DNA of 64,000 bases from assembly GCF_964204645.1 (NCBI RefSeq), contig NC_134034.1:9791414-9855413 (forward strand), read 5' to 3'. This document shows, in pieces, positions 54,701 to 64,000 of this stretch; within the stretch, counting starts at the first letter, position 1, and the number at the start of each line of letters is the position of its first letter. The stretch is from Tubulanus polymorphus. Lineage: Eukaryota > Nemertea > Palaeonemertea > Tubulaniformes > Tubulanidae. The notes below the pieces were generated by a model. That model saw only the letters and a list, made by a program, of their open reading frames with translations. It did no database searches and was not told the origin of the DNA. Both the position numbers and the translations under genes were made by a program.

Positions 54701-57700
54701 TAGATCCATTAATTTCTCTTACTCAACAAATGACGAATAAAAATCATGCCATATTTGATTGATTATCAATGTAACCGAGTTCGCCTAAAGGGGGGCTTAA
54801 TCTAGAAATAAAGAACAAACTCCGAGAGTATGTCCTACTACTGTTTGGCACGCCATCTGGTGGCACAATGATAAAACACCGACGCCAGATGAAACCGGAC
54901 TTGTATCACAATGGTTAGGTCGCGTCATGATCTTACCTTATCAGGATCGCGGTATATGATATAATTCTGTCCGATCTCCCGCGCCCCTAACTGACTCGAC
55001 TCCAGACTGCGGCTGTGCACTAGAGAGACATAAAACGTCGAATACATTATATTTTCATTAACGAAATCCTAAACCATCATCACCATTGCAACATTCATTA
55101 GCATACGTGCCAACGAGTCATCGGTTCCTGGTATCGTAAAAATAGCGAACCAGGAAATAACCGCAGATAAATCGATCAAACAATAGACTCGGTAAACTCT
55201 TTCATTCAATTTAGCTTTTTCAAAAAAAAAGAAAAACTTCTGGAGCCAATTCCATAGATCCGTCACCTACTATCTTAATTTTTGAAAATGTCTCATAGAA
55301 AATTGAGTCTAAACGTCGCTACTCTCCTAGTTTTGAAAACGTCTGATAAAAATTGAGTCTAAACGTAACTACTCACTCAGTTTTGGAAATGTCGCCTACG
55401 ATGTCTCGTGCCATAGGGTGGCAAAGTCAAATACTTTCTCTGATCTTTTCATAGTAATGGCATTTTTTCCATCGATTAAAATTTAGGACATTCTGTAGCC
55501 TACGGCAACCGAAATAGCTATCGTAATCTGTATAGGCCTATCAGAGATCGTAGGCAATCTTAGAACTATAAATTTTATCTGCGTTATTATCTTTTTTTAT
55601 CGATACAAAGTTCACCACTGCCGCGATTTGAAAACTATGTCAACATTTTAAAAATCGTGTCAACAAACGGTGCGCCCGACGATAAGAGAGCTAGAGAACC
55701 AGTGCGAGGGCGCAAGGTAAAACTCGATAAACGGGTAAGTGTTTTTTATTTAAACACAACTTACAAACATGTTTTGTTTCAAGCGGTAGTAGAGTAGCTC
55801 AGTTGAGATAAGGCGTGATGCTGTTGCATCCACTAACAGTGCCAAGTGACAAGTGGGTTCATGTCCTGCTTGCTGCTTACAGTGGACACTTCAATGATCC
55901 CATTGTGAGGTTAAATGAACAATCTAATAGGGTAGGCCTAACTTAGTCGTAAACGTAAAGCCAAAACAAACAATCCTCAAATTTGTGATCGCGTTCAAAT
56001 AACGTAATGTATAACAGGATATTTTAAACCTAGATTTAGATTACCTGATTATGCCGGGCATGAATAAGGACATTAAAACCTAAGTTAATCAGATCACCAA
56101 GGGCCTGAATCAGGTTATATATAAACCTAGCTACTAAAGGTTATATGGGTTAAGATTACGTTGGCTGTAAATAAATCAGGAAATATAAATTGTGAAGATA
56201 GATCGGCGGAGTTAAAACCGCGCGAACAATTTTAGAAGAATAAATCTGTGGGTTCACTTATCAGTATTCTGAATGATATCGCAAACTGCTGCCATATGAA
56301 ATTGAAAGTCAGTCAGTGGTCGGGGTGTGGTGTAGTCAGTAACCTGACTGTGGTTTAGTTGGACTGTGGAAGGAATTTTGAAGGCGGAATCTATCATGAA
56401 TAAAGGTTTCCAGTGGAGAAATAACCAGGCTACAGCCGAGAAAAATAACTGGAAACTAAAATTACGCAAAATATTAGGGTTGGGCCGCGGCAATTTCGCA
56501 ATTTATTTCATCATCCAAAAATCAGTCAGAGAAATCAGACTGTCTGTGGTTGTCTCACAAATTCAATCCAATACCGGTGCAGACAGACATTTCAAACATT
56601 TATCAACGCCATACATACTCAAACCGGTCAGTAAACTATCCGAGTTAGCCTGTACCATGTCCATCTAGTTTAAAAACGCCACAAATTCGCCGGAAAACCA
56701 CCGAAAACAGGCGAAATAAGCGAAAATTTCGCTATATTTTGAGCTGAATTTGACAGAAATGGAGCTCAAGGTCGCCAGCCTCGTTCTAGGTGGTTTGTTT
56801 ACTGATGAAGGTGAAGGTCGCCGCCGAGCACATGGCTACTCGTGGGGGCAGAATGTAAACAATAACACAATTCAATTCGCTTTTTATTGCCCCAAATAAT
56901 TGACGACACGAAAACAATATTTCAAACCGCTTTGAAATTGTATGAAAGCTGGTGTGGAATATAATAGCCTAATAAATACATATTTCAAAATTACAAGGCC
57001 ATATTTTCTGACAGGCTGTAATGTTTTAACAAATTGTTTTAACAAATTATAACATTCGTTATCTTACTGTATTCAAAGATTACTATGTAAGATATTGTGC
57101 TTTCTCGAGAAAATAATGAATTATTATCATCGTTATTATAATTTTTATTATATAACTATCATTATTGCCATAAAACTCACCTAATTGTCTGTGTTGAGTC
57201 CTCGGCGAGCTGGATGGGCTGATCTGTCAAAAAGAACCAAGTCAATAAAGTCAATAAAAAGTAATTACCATATGAATACGACAACAGAAACATTCATAAT
57301 TTATAACGGGGTATAATAAAATAATATCGGTAACTAGCAACTAGGTCAACTTTCAGGGCATGATTTACAAATCATTTTGTTTACTTTGACAAGCTACACG
57401 CAGTGGAGCGAAATAAAGGCAGTGTATGTTTGTATATATATATAAGCATGAAATGAATTAATGTCCGTATAGTTTGTTTAAGAAAAATAATTCTAAAATT
57501 TTTCAGTTCTTCATCTATTCAGTGCTTTTTAGCGATTCAAATACGGATGGACTCCTCAAATGAATATGTCTCTCAAGGGTCGATTTTGGGGTGGACTAGT
57601 CCATCTACTTCATAATTCAGATGTCTCCTCCAAAAAGTCGGGGATATTTTTTTGGGTAAATTTCAAAGGAAAAAGTAAATCCAAATGGGTTATGATAAGG

Positions 57701-60700
57701 GCCAGAAAAGCCTTTTTGTCCCAATTGTTCTGCAGGAGGGCCACCAGAAGCTAGACACAAATTTTCATGCTTGCAGCCCTCGCATAGGATTGCTGAATAT
57801 GCCCTTTTCAAATTAAGTTTTGCACATTCCTATATTCAGGTCCATATCCATCAAGGAATCGTAGATCCGCGCTTGACTCACGAGTTGAAATATTGAAAAT
57901 TAATTAATCTTTAAACTCGAGAGTTTTTATCGAACTCGCAAAACTGCGGAACTGGGTCCAAGTACTATGAATCACTTTGCGCGAGATTGAATAATTTGTA
58001 GACAATATTCCAATCGCGATAGGCACAAAAAATTCTCAACAAACAGCCACCAAATTTTGCGAAGAAAGAAATAAAATCATATTTTTTACAATTTTGGAAA
58101 GCGTAAAATATGATAATTCAAGCGAAATTTGGCCATTGAAGAAGAAAAATTTGAAAAATTTTAATCTACGCGACCGTAGCATTTCTGTCTCCAAAAAGAT
58201 TTCAGATATCAGAATTTTTAGTCTACAATCTGCGAGTGGGATTTCACCACCTTACTCATATTTCAAGTGGGGTGATTTTTTAGAATTCTTGAAAAAGAAC
58301 TAGAATTCTGAAAAATCGCCCATTATTTTTTGCCGAACCAATTGCCAACCTTGAGGGCACTATTCTCTGATTTCATGTCGAATCAAGACCGAGGACCAGT
58401 CACACATTCTTCATGGCTTAGATTTAAGACTGGATATAGAACCAAAATGAGCTCGGAATGGAACAATCTAACAACTTAAAACCAGTCTGTGCTCGTTTCG
58501 GTTCTGTAGCCAATCTAGCAACTTAAAACCAGTCTAAGCTCATTTTGGTTCCATAGCCAATCTAGCAACTTAAAACCAGTCTAAACTCATTTCAGTTCAA
58601 TGACCAATCTCACACCTAACAACCAATTTTAAGAGTTTAAGGCCGCCTTTTGAACTTAAGTTTAGTGGTGCGAAAGTGGTCTTAAATCTCAAGACTGGTC
58701 CAGCTATAGAACCAACACGGTCTTAGACCGGTCTTAATTCTAAACCTATCACTATCGAACCGGCCGTCGGTTCGTCAGGTTGAATGGAAAAAAAGAAGAA
58801 ATACTTTTCCGAAGTGTGGAAGCCATCATTACCTCAAACCCTAGAACTACATTCACTAATAAGTCGTTAAATAATCAATATTTCGACACGGTTAATTACC
58901 CAGTCCAGGTTATATTTACTGCTTACAGTACAAAACATGAAATACTCTCACGCCAAACATAAACGCATACACTACATATCTAATCAGTTGGCTCAGCGCC
59001 AAACGGAATTGATAAATAAATTATGTTGATAAAACGAGAATATGTTTTTAAACCAAACACTACTCGACAGACTAGACACTAAAGAGCGGGCGCGGGTACT
59101 CGAGGAGGTAAAACGCACGCCGCTGCTGATAAACCTGTGATAAACCTCTTCAGAGGATTACCACAGTGATTGATGACGGAGTAAAATGTGATTCAAACGC
59201 ATCCATGAAATTCTCGGGATCCGCTTCATCGACTGGCCGATCCAGGGTTCTTACGAGACCTCTTTAAGACCGTCAAAATTTCCCTATTAGCATAGGGGGC
59301 ATTTTAAGCAGTCAAGGGCAAAATATTATCACTACAAAAAAAAAAGATTTCAAAACAGTGATTTCTGTAATTGGAAAACTGAGGCACAATTTTGTCGAAT
59401 TTCTAGAAAATCGTATTTTCCTTTGCGAACGCCCTTTTCTCATGAAATGGCCGTACGACCCTTAGATCTCAGATCGGCGACCCTCAGATCTCGCCAGCAG
59501 GTGAATCCGGGCTTCATGGCTATTGAATCATATTAACATCATCGGTGTTATCACCAGCAACGGGTTTTAAAGGGTTAACATATATCAACAGCATGCCTGA
59601 AAACCAAGGTAAAACGAAAGTCCGTTCCGTCGGGATATTGCTAGTTATGGGTTATAAGTACGAAAAAAATTAAAAGATCTAATCCACAAGAGCTTGGAAT
59701 TCAAAGTATGGGAATCTATTCGATATATCCGAGATATTTCGATCGGAAAATGACGCGCGCAATTTTTAATCGCGCGAAATTCTGAAAATCGTTCGCGTCA
59801 TTTTCTAACGCCTTATCGCGACATCTCGAGTTTTCCACACATCCTCCCTCGGCAGGGATTCGAACCCGATGGCATAACTCAACTCGGCCACGACACAAAA
59901 CCCTGCCTAGACAATAGACCCGGTGCGCAGCTTAGATGATGTCATTATTAGCCAATCAGATATGACGTTTTATTTGAGCCCAGGTTTTCCATTTATAGTT
60001 TATCAGTGAAATCTTCCTCAGCAATTATACAACGAGCAATCTGATTGGTGCAGCAAGTTTTCCTGCGTTTAACCTGTGCATGTACCTGTACACCCGGTCT
60101 AGTGCGGCAGGCTGAGTCTAGCAATGGTATCAGGTTTTAATCCCTGCCGAGGAGGGATGGACATTCCAATTTCCGCAAATCATTTTCAACCTTCTCCTTA
60201 ATCAATAATTCATTAGAAACAGAATTTCCTTATTAACCATATTCAAAAAAAAAAGAAGAAAAGAATCAAGAAACGTAATGAGAAAATGAACTAAAAAGAA
60301 AGTAGAATAGATGTAGGGTTTAGTGATATATGATACGATATTAATATTAATCCCTATAAATCTCTCTCCGGATAAGATTATATTGAAACTTACAAAAACA
60401 TCATCATCACCCTAAAAATACACACAGTTTCAAAATGAAATTTCGATGAAAATAATCATCAAATCTGACGAATCTGGGGTCATATTAACCTCTTCAGCGC
60501 GTCTACACCGCAGTGCGGTGCATGGACATTGCTAGTACACCGTATCGTGGTGTATAGGTGTAATTAGTTTCTATATCTTTTGAAAGATGGCAGCACCTTG
60601 AAACATAGTGCAATAATGGTAACGATACACCGCACCGCAGTGTAGAGGCACTAAAGCGGCATGCGAGCCTAAAATAGGTAGAAGTATTCTTCCTGGAACA

Positions 60701-62138
60701 TCATCCTAACAGATTGTCATCGTTAACCTTTTCAATGCATCTACACCACAGTGCGGTGTATAAATTTAAAAGTGATGAATTTTTTTAATCTCCATTGAAA
60801 GGTGACAACACTGTAGAATAGTAGAGTGATGATACACCGCATAACAGTGTAGACATTCAATAGAGGTATGCCGGTGATACAACGCACTGGGGTGGAATAT
60901 TTTCGGTGGTATTTCGATCTAAATAATTTAGGGGGGTATGGCAAAAGCCCTACAAGTCTATAGCCACCATCATACGGAGACAAAACTGGCTTGGATCGGC
61001 TTGGCCCGTGCTGAATTAGACGGCGCGTTCACATGTAAATCACTCACTCGATACAGAAACGCAATAATTTGACCCACGCTTAAGTTTGGCACGGACCTGG
61101 AACGACATATTTGTGGGCAAACAGGCACAGACCCATTTGGCACTCGCCTAATCTTGCACGAGTCGATAAACCTTGTGTGGTCGCAGGTCACAGAGAATAC
61201 TGAATTTGGGATGTCGGGTGTGTGAGTGTCACATGCAAATCAAATTAAACATCTGTTCTTCTACTGTTTGAACCCCTATCACTATCCCGACAAACCCCTA
61301 TCCATAAATAACGTTGGAACTTTGCCAGAGCGCTCTCCGTGGGCCGGCTTAATGCGATTATTATCAAATTTATGATGAAATCGAATTCTCGAGAGGGAAT
61401 CTTACACTCGATGTTTGTAACGGGCTACGAAATGCTAAAGAAATCATAACACGCGATAAACGGCTGCTGTGCGCGCGGGTCGGCGATTGTCTGAAATTAA
61501 TCGGAAAAGAAATTTAATTCCGCAAAATTGTGTTTCCATGGTTCAATTCAGGGGCTTTCTTTCAAATGCCATATTTTGGGCGTGTACCCGTCCCTGAATC
61601 AGACCTTATAGATCACTGTCCCTCGGCTTTCTGATTGAATACCACGCCAAGCGAGATCAATTTCAATCTATCCGATCAATAAATAAAACGATTTTCCATA
61701 AAATTTCTAAGCAATATGTAAAATAGGAATAGTCGCCAATTTTAGACCCCTCTCCCTGAGGAGGCGAACCTACATTAAGCCTCAAACCTCAATCGATAAA
61801 AAACATCGAACCCTCCCCCTCACGTGGATTACATTTCTGCTCAACTAAATCGGGAAAAATCATTACTATTTAGAATGGGCGTAAAAAATCTTCCGCCCCG
61901 TTGCCAAGCAACGCGTAGTCTGCCGCGTTGCGCAGAGATCGCCCGTATTAGGAAAGAAACGCGGCAGGTATCGTTTTTATCGACGAATACATATACAGCG
62001 ACGTCGGCGGGTATGTGTGCGTTATACCGCTGCCTGATTTCACCGCTGATTCCGTCCAGCTGTCACGCCGACCCTGGCAAGCTACCGATGACAACAGTGT
62101 CGTTTACAAATGATCGATTATAATATAAAGGGAACTAT

Positions 62139-62193
<55 letters not shown>

Positions 62194-64000
62194 AGAATTT
62201 GCATTTCCCCAGTGGGGGCAGTGTCGAGATTTCATGAGGTGCTGCTATTAATAATGAAAGTGAAATATCTAATAAGAATAACTATCTAATAAATACCTAA
62301 ATCAATCAGAAGGCTAATAGTCAAGGGAAGTAAGATCAGTAATCAACAGTAAGACCCTCAGTAACTTTATATTTCTGTTGAAATAAATCAGGAACCAACA
62401 GTAAGACCCTCAGTAACATCTTTCATATTTCTGTTCAAATTTATCATTAATCAACAGTAAGACCCTCAGTAACATCTTTCATATTTCTGTTCAAGGGGGC
62501 TAAGCCCTCAGTAACACCTTTGGGTAAGACCCTCAATGATATATTTTGCATTCGTAGAAATGTCACCAGGGCACTGAACCAAAGTGTCGGTAAAAGGGTG
62601 AATTTCTTTCCAAGAAATTTTCACTACAATATTAGAGAAATGCTGAAATTAATCAGCAATCAAGGTAGGGAAGGTAACTCACTATAACTCATAACCAACT
62701 AGAAATCATTCATTTTTACAATAGGAGGAAAAACTTGTTACAACTTTGAAAAGTATACAACGATAAATCGGGAAAAACTCGAAATCATTCATCAGGGTCT
62801 AACACCTGCAGTAAAGGTCACCCTTCCACTGTGTGGCGCTAGTGTTATTAAAGGATAGTGTTATGGTTAGGATAACGTCGTACAAAACAAATAAGGGACG
62901 CCTAAACTGTAGTCGCTCCATTCATAGATATTTTCGAGGTGGTGTTGATTTCTCTGAAGTCGTCGTTCTAAAAATAATGACCGTTCTGTTCGGTGCTTGT
63001 ATTCGTTATTACTCGGTGCGTGTATTCGTTATTACTTGGTGCGTGTATTCGTTATTACCAGGGGTTCCGTTTCGTAGACCGGTGGCGACATCGATCCAGG
63101 GTAATTTTCGAGAGACTTTCTCGAGTTGCACCGGTCGATGAAACCAATCCCCGGGAATGATTTCATATCCACACGAACGGGAAACTTCCCCAAATAAACA
63201 TTTTAAAAAATAGCAACCGGGCCGAAAAGTCAAACCAACTATAGCCGAATGATTTAAGCTCGCTCTAAAATTTAAGCCCATTTACTTTTTAAGAGCAACC
63301 TTTAAAGCCTTTTTTTGAAAATCTATTGTGGCAAGTGAAGATCCACCAGGTGTCGCTAGTCTGCAGTAGGATATCAACTATTGCCGTAACAGAGGATTCC
63401 TTCGGTGGCAAGTTATAATCCACCAGGTGTCTCTAGTGCGCAGTAGGACATCAACTACTGTGGCAATAGAGGATTCCACCCGGTGGCGGTAATGTACATA
63501 AAGCTAACTCAATTGAAAATTGACTAAATGTAGATGGATAATGTTCTATTACTGTAAGGTGTAAGGCACGCCATCTGGTGAGATAGCTAGTATGTCCTAC
63601 TGTTTTGATGCGCCATCTGGTGGTATATCTAGCAAGTATGTCCTAGTTTCGCCATCTGGCGGGATAGTTGGCGACACAGTCATCGAGAGGCCTGTCGTTC
63701 TTCGGACTAGATTAGTTTGACCGTCGGAAACGTTACTGTGGTTGGGGGTGGGGTGTACAACACACTGTGACCTACCAGATACTAAACTACTATACTGAGA
63801 TACTGATATAAGATATACACACACACACACACACATATTGACACTTACCACTTCACCACTAATTGTATTAGCACGTGGCCGGTGATCGAAGAACTGCGGA
63901 TTCCGATAACGCGGATCGTATAAAACATGTCCGACGCGTTCACCGGGCGATCGGTGTCCTCCTCCGCCGGGACTGTTACCCTGACTACGCGGGCTATCAC
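42612..64000 (-). CDS. PRKAG: AMP-activated protein kinase gamma subunit (16 exons, 5' end outside window)
   Basis: This is the regulatory, nucleotide-sensing subunit of the AMPK heterotrimer, an energy sensor that binds AMP, ADP and ATP through four CBS repeats. Spliced exons give a disordered N-terminal extension rich in Ser, Pro and Arg, then the hallmark [80 protein letters not shown] and [10 protein letters not shown]. The basic and Asp residues used for nucleotide binding (Arg in VRAAP, His-Arg in VHRLP and VHRLV, Asp in TDF and LSDLL) are all present. The protein ends in an acidic Ser-rich tail. All 15 introns are GT-AG with compatible phases. The extension resembles long gamma2-like or insect isoforms, and the upstream promoter lies beyond base 64000. 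Introns hold many MITEs and minisatellites. Confidence 0.96.
42893..43055. mobile_element. 160-bp MITE with long inverted ends, copy 2
   Basis: Ends GGGGTCATTCATTTATTACG and CGTAATAAATGAATGATCCC. It lies in the last AMPK gamma intron. Confidence 0.88.
43144..43775. mobile_element. 632-bp TTAA-flanked element, second family
   Basis: TTAA at 43140-43143 and 43776-43779. The ends AGGGGAACTGTAGT and ACTGCAGTTCCCCT are inverted copies for about 25 bp. A 103-codon ORF inside (43410-43721) has no transposase motif, so it is non-autonomous. Confidence 0.8.
43840..44242. repeat. 56-bp tandem repeat, about 7 copies
   Basis: Units of CAGTAATCAACAGTAAGACC, CTCAGTAACATCTTTCATAT and TTCTGTTCAAATTAAT. The array stops about 40 bases from the splice donor of the AMPK gamma exon at 44283. 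The same family is at 62335-62535, and a single copy is near 15430. Confidence 0.92.
44283..44376 (-). CDS. PRKAG: AMPK gamma exon, CBS4 second half
   Basis: A 94-nt exon of 31 codons plus one base: [20 protein letters not shown], then [11 protein letters not shown]. The donor T|gtgagt is strong. If it were not used, the frame would stop at 44245-44247, so a read-through isoform with a short different tail is possible. Confidence 0.94.
44829..44906 (-). CDS. PRKAG: AMPK gamma exon, CBS4 first half
   Basis: A 78-nt phase 0-0 exon encoding [20 protein letters not shown] and RIVKAE, aligned to FEGV.KC...ETL..I..R.V.AE of the family. Confidence 0.96.
45225..45299 (-). CDS. PRKAG: AMPK gamma exon, CBS3-CBS4 linker
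   Basis: A 75-nt phase 0-0 exon encoding [20 protein letters not shown] and HRSKE, almost identical to the vertebrate block. Confidence 0.97.
45452..45574 (-). CDS. PRKAG: AMPK gamma exon, CBS3
   Basis: A 123-nt phase 0-0 exon of 41 codons holding [20 protein letters not shown] and IYAKFDTI. The [10 protein letters not shown] Arg and the FD Asp of the third nucleotide site are kept. Confidence 0.97.
45656..45736 (-). CDS. PRKAG: AMPK gamma exon, CBS2-CBS3 junction
   Basis: An 81-nt phase 0-0 exon encoding [20 protein letters not shown] and TYENIAT, matching the conserved SL.EL.IGTY.NIA block. The 5-monomer higher-order minisatellite lies just upstream in the adjoining intron. Confidence 0.96.
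45820..46560. repeat. 61-bp CCACCAGGTGTC array, 12 copies, with 5-monomer higher-order repeat
   Basis: Monomers hold GTGAGGATCCACCAGGTGTC, ACTAGT and CAGTAGGACATAGAAGATTC. A block of five distinguishable monomers starting near 45894 repeats about 302 bp later near 46195. It lies within an AMPK gamma intron. Confidence 0.93.
46605..46783 (-). CDS. PRKAG: AMPK gamma exon, CBS2
   Basis: A 179-nt exon of 59 codons starting [20 protein letters not shown] and holding [19 protein letters not shown] and THKRILRF. The His-Arg pair contacts AMP phosphate in the family. Donor is TAT|gtaagt. Confidence 0.97.
46971..47016 (-). CDS. PRKAG: AMPK gamma exon, CBS1-CBS2 linker
   Basis: A 46-nt exon encoding [15 protein letters not shown], phase 0 to phase 1. 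The ELEEHKI.TW motif is diagnostic for AMPK gamma subunits. Confidence 0.94.
47376..47680. mobile_element. dispersed element with CTCF-like ends, copy 2
   Basis: Left end ACCAGATGGCGTAACGAGCA, right end GGCGACACCTGGCGGATC; interior aligns with the copies at 23437 and 49846. Confidence 0.65.
48196..48240 (-). CDS. PRKAG: AMPK gamma 45-nt candidate cassette exon
   Basis: An exactly 45-nt, phase 0-0 exon between ag and gtaagg, encoding [15 protein letters not shown]. It inserts 15 residues between KYYKSPL and [11 protein letters not shown], where human gamma1 reads directly from YYKSAL to VQIYELEEHKI. Skipping it keeps the frame and restores the usual length, so it is probably alternatively spliced. 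Splicing itself was not observed. Confidence 0.75.
48431..48941. mobile_element. TTAA-flanked MITE, copy 8 (internally expanded)
   Basis: TTAA at 48427-48430 and both ends recognisable. The interior carries three tandem copies of a segment with CACGGATTGTAAAC and GCAATGTGCTAGCAT, so the element is about 510 bp. Confidence 0.78.
49846..50100. mobile_element. dispersed element with CTCF-like ends, copy 3
   Basis: Left end CCACCAGGTGGCATGGCGAG, right end CTAGCGACACCTGGTGGATC, facing each other; the best preserved copy. Confidence 0.7.
50617..50802. mobile_element. TTAA-flanked MITE, copy 9 (186 bp, internally deleted)
   Basis: TTAA at 50613-50616 and 50803-50806, both ends intact. Confidence 0.87.
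51535..51715. repeat. tandem repeat with B-box-like motifs, 4 diverged copies
   Basis: Units with GGTTCAAATCCCCGCGAGG, GAGGGAGGAAC and TCTCATGATGCCA. It lies upstream of the AMPK gamma exon at 51843 and is related to the array at 33580. Confidence 0.7.
51843..51901 (-). CDS. PRKAG: AMPK gamma exon, end of CBS1
   Basis: A 59-nt exon encoding [19 protein letters not shown], phase 1 to phase 0. The Asp of TITDFI is a ribose-binding Asp in this family. Donor is CTG|gtaagt. Confidence 0.96.
52292..52373 (-). CDS. PRKAG: AMPK gamma exon, CBS1
   Basis: An 82-nt exon encoding [20 protein letters not shown] and STSQHFV, ending in phase 1. It includes the Arg of VRAAPLWDS that contacts nucleotide phosphate. 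Confidence 0.96.
52550..52935. repeat. about 104-bp tandem repeat, 3 to 4 copies
   Basis: Each unit is a dimer of GTGTCCAGGGCTTCAGAGGT and TGTCTAGGACTTTATAGGTA type halves with CTTTTGGGCTACCGCTTG. Confidence 0.85.
53179..53282 (-). CDS. PRKAG: AMPK gamma exon, start of CBS1
   Basis: A 104-nt exon encoding [20 protein letters not shown] followed by [14 protein letters not shown]. The [18 protein letters not shown] block is nearly invariant in animal gamma subunits. Donor is AAC|gtaagt, phase 0. Confidence 0.95.
53453..53735. mobile_element. TTAA-flanked MITE, copy 10 (283 bp)
   Basis: TTAA at 53449-53452 and 53736-53739; the right end has mutations (GCTAAAAGGC). Confidence 0.83.
53931..53979 (-). 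CDS. PRKAG: AMPK gamma exon, acidic linker
   Basis: A 49-nt exon (16 codons plus one base) encoding [16 protein letters not shown]. It leads into the DEN..QVFAKF segment just before CBS1, where insect gamma subunits also have an acidic linker. Confidence 0.75.
54236..54640. repeat. CCACCAGGTGTC repeat, about 6 copies
   Basis: Units of 61-70 bp with GATCCACCAGGTGTCGCCAG, GTAGTAGGACATCAATAACT and GCGGCAATA. They lie in an AMPK gamma intron. Confidence 0.88.
54937..55019 (-). CDS. PRKAG: AMPK gamma exon, extension 3
   Basis: An 83-nt exon, phase 1 to phase 0, encoding [19 protein letters not shown] and then IIYRDPDK before gtaaga. The reading frame is uninterrupted and both junctions keep the frame of the CBS exons. 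Confidence 0.72.
55781..55925 (+). mobile_element. tRNA-derived SINE head
   Basis: GTAGCTCAGTTGAGATAAGGC (A-box region) and GGGTTCATGTCC (B-box region) are spaced as in a tRNA with no fully paired cloverleaf. Confidence 0.6.
55930..57180. other. AMPK gamma intron without other features
   Basis: No further exon or repeat array could be supported; the ORFs at 56254-56493 and 56366-56668 overlap each other antisense and have no known motif. Confidence 0.4.
57181..57223 (-). CDS. PRKAG: AMPK gamma exon, extension 2
   Basis: A 43-nt exon between cag and gtgagt, phase 0 to phase 1, encoding [14 protein letters not shown] plus a split Val. It is short and without a domain; support comes from clean splice sites and from phase agreement on both sides. 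Confidence 0.7.
58430..58620. repeat. 47-bp repeat family, inverted copies
   Basis: About four units reading TTAAAACCAGTCTAAGCTC, TTTTGGTTC and TAGCCAATCTAGCAAC, the reverse complement of the array at 40140. Confidence 0.85.
59835..60165. mobile_element. pair of inverted tRNA-derived SINE fragments
   Basis: The left copy (minus strand) reads GTGGCCGAGTTGAGTTATGCC and GGGTTCGAATCCCTGCCGAG; the right copy (plus strand) reads CAGGTTTTAATCCCTGCCGA. The GTGGCCGAGT head suggests a Leu/Ser-type tRNA origin. Confidence 0.6.
60489..60940. mobile_element. TTAA-flanked MITE, copy 11 (degenerate, one and a half copies)
   Basis: Two left ends (after TTAA at 60485-60488 and 60723-60726, CCTCTTCAGCGC and CCTTTTCAATGC) with typical interior GGTGTATAGGTGTAATTAG. 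The right ends are missing. Confidence 0.7.
61200..62130. other. AMPK gamma intron, no exon supported
   Basis: The ORF at 61824-62123 is GC-richer than its surroundings but has no recognisable domain and no matching splice frame on the gene strand. Confidence 0.35.
62145..62193. repeat. (TA)n(CA)n microsatellite
   Basis: A pure TA run that passes into ACACAC. Confidence 0.95.
62335..62535. repeat. 56-bp tandem repeat family, about 3.5 copies
   Basis: The same unit as at 43840 (CAGTAATCAACAGTAAGACC). Confidence 0.88.
63330..63490. repeat. CCACCAGGTGTC repeat, 2 copies
   Basis: GATCCACCAGGTGTCGCTAG and AATCCACCAGGTGTCTCTAG units, each followed by CAGTAGGA(C/T)ATCAACTA. Confidence 0.85.
63550..63680. 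repeat. three CGCCATCTGG(T/C)GG motifs in a tandem
   Basis: GCCATCTGGTGAGATAGCTA, GCGCCATCTGGTGGTATATC and CGCCATCTGGCGGGATAGTT, spaced about 50 bp with GTATGTCCTA between. Each is the reverse complement of a CCACCAGATGGCG-type core. Confidence 0.8.
63817..63835. repeat. (AC)n microsatellite near an exon
   Basis: A short AC run just past the donor of the AMPK gamma exon at 63849. Confidence 0.9.
63849..64000 (-). CDS. PRKAG: AMPK gamma exon, N-terminal extension (partial)
   Basis: This exon is open to the window edge and ends in phase 0 at donor GTG|gtaagt. It encodes 50 complete codons of low-complexity sequence ([20 protein letters not shown], then a stretch with [19 protein letters not shown]). 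It is joined to the gene by phase and by its place upstream; it has no CBS homology of its own. Confidence 0.75.

Overview
The window is animal nuclear DNA: AT-rich, intron-dense and very repeat-rich. Spliceosomal GT-AG exons, an AMPK gamma subunit, a metazoan-type ionotropic glutamate receptor and a GLCCI1/FAM117-family gene place it in Metazoa. The tRNA-derived SINEs, LINE tail, TTAA-flanked MITEs and abundant minisatellites suit a marine invertebrate, possibly a lophotrochozoan, but the sequence alone does not fix the species.

Three protein genes lie in tandem on the minus strand. (1) Positions 64000 to 42612 hold 16 exons of an AMP-activated protein kinase gamma subunit; the 5' end lies beyond the window, while all four CBS motifs and the stop are present. 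(2) Positions 35774 to 17870 hold a GLCCI1/FAM117 homolog with nine exons placed and at least one short exon unplaced. (3) Positions 10294 to 5997 hold a complete six-exon, 504-residue ionotropic glutamate receptor that has a signal peptide but no amino-terminal domain and carries a rewritten channel-gate motif. Exon phases agree across every join I give, except the one gap in gene 2. I found no convincing plus-strand gene; long plus-strand ORFs are antisense to exons or run through tandem repeats.

The rest is introns and intergenic DNA filled with repeats. The most abundant dispersed family is a roughly 285-bp MITE with TTAA target duplications and CCCTTTCAGTGC ends (at least 11 copies). Others are a palindromic 160-bp MITE, a 632-bp TTAA element, a 502-bp foldback nested in a MITE, a pogo-like MITE, a LINE 3' end, tRNA-derived SINEs and a Penelope-like inverted repeat carrying a hammerhead-ribozyme-like fold. 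Minisatellites with units of 30 to 107 bp make up much of the long introns, including two adjacent but unrelated 34-bp arrays totalling about 2.9 kb.

The observations most worth follow-up are: the regular 44-bp array of GACTC/GAGTC hairpins that begins in the last codons of the GLCCI1-like gene and runs into its 3' UTR; the hammerhead-like motif at 3498-3541; a symmetric 45-nt cassette exon in the AMPK gamma gene; the altered gate of the small glutamate receptor; and dispersed or arrayed CCACCAGGTGKC motifs that resemble CTCF cores.
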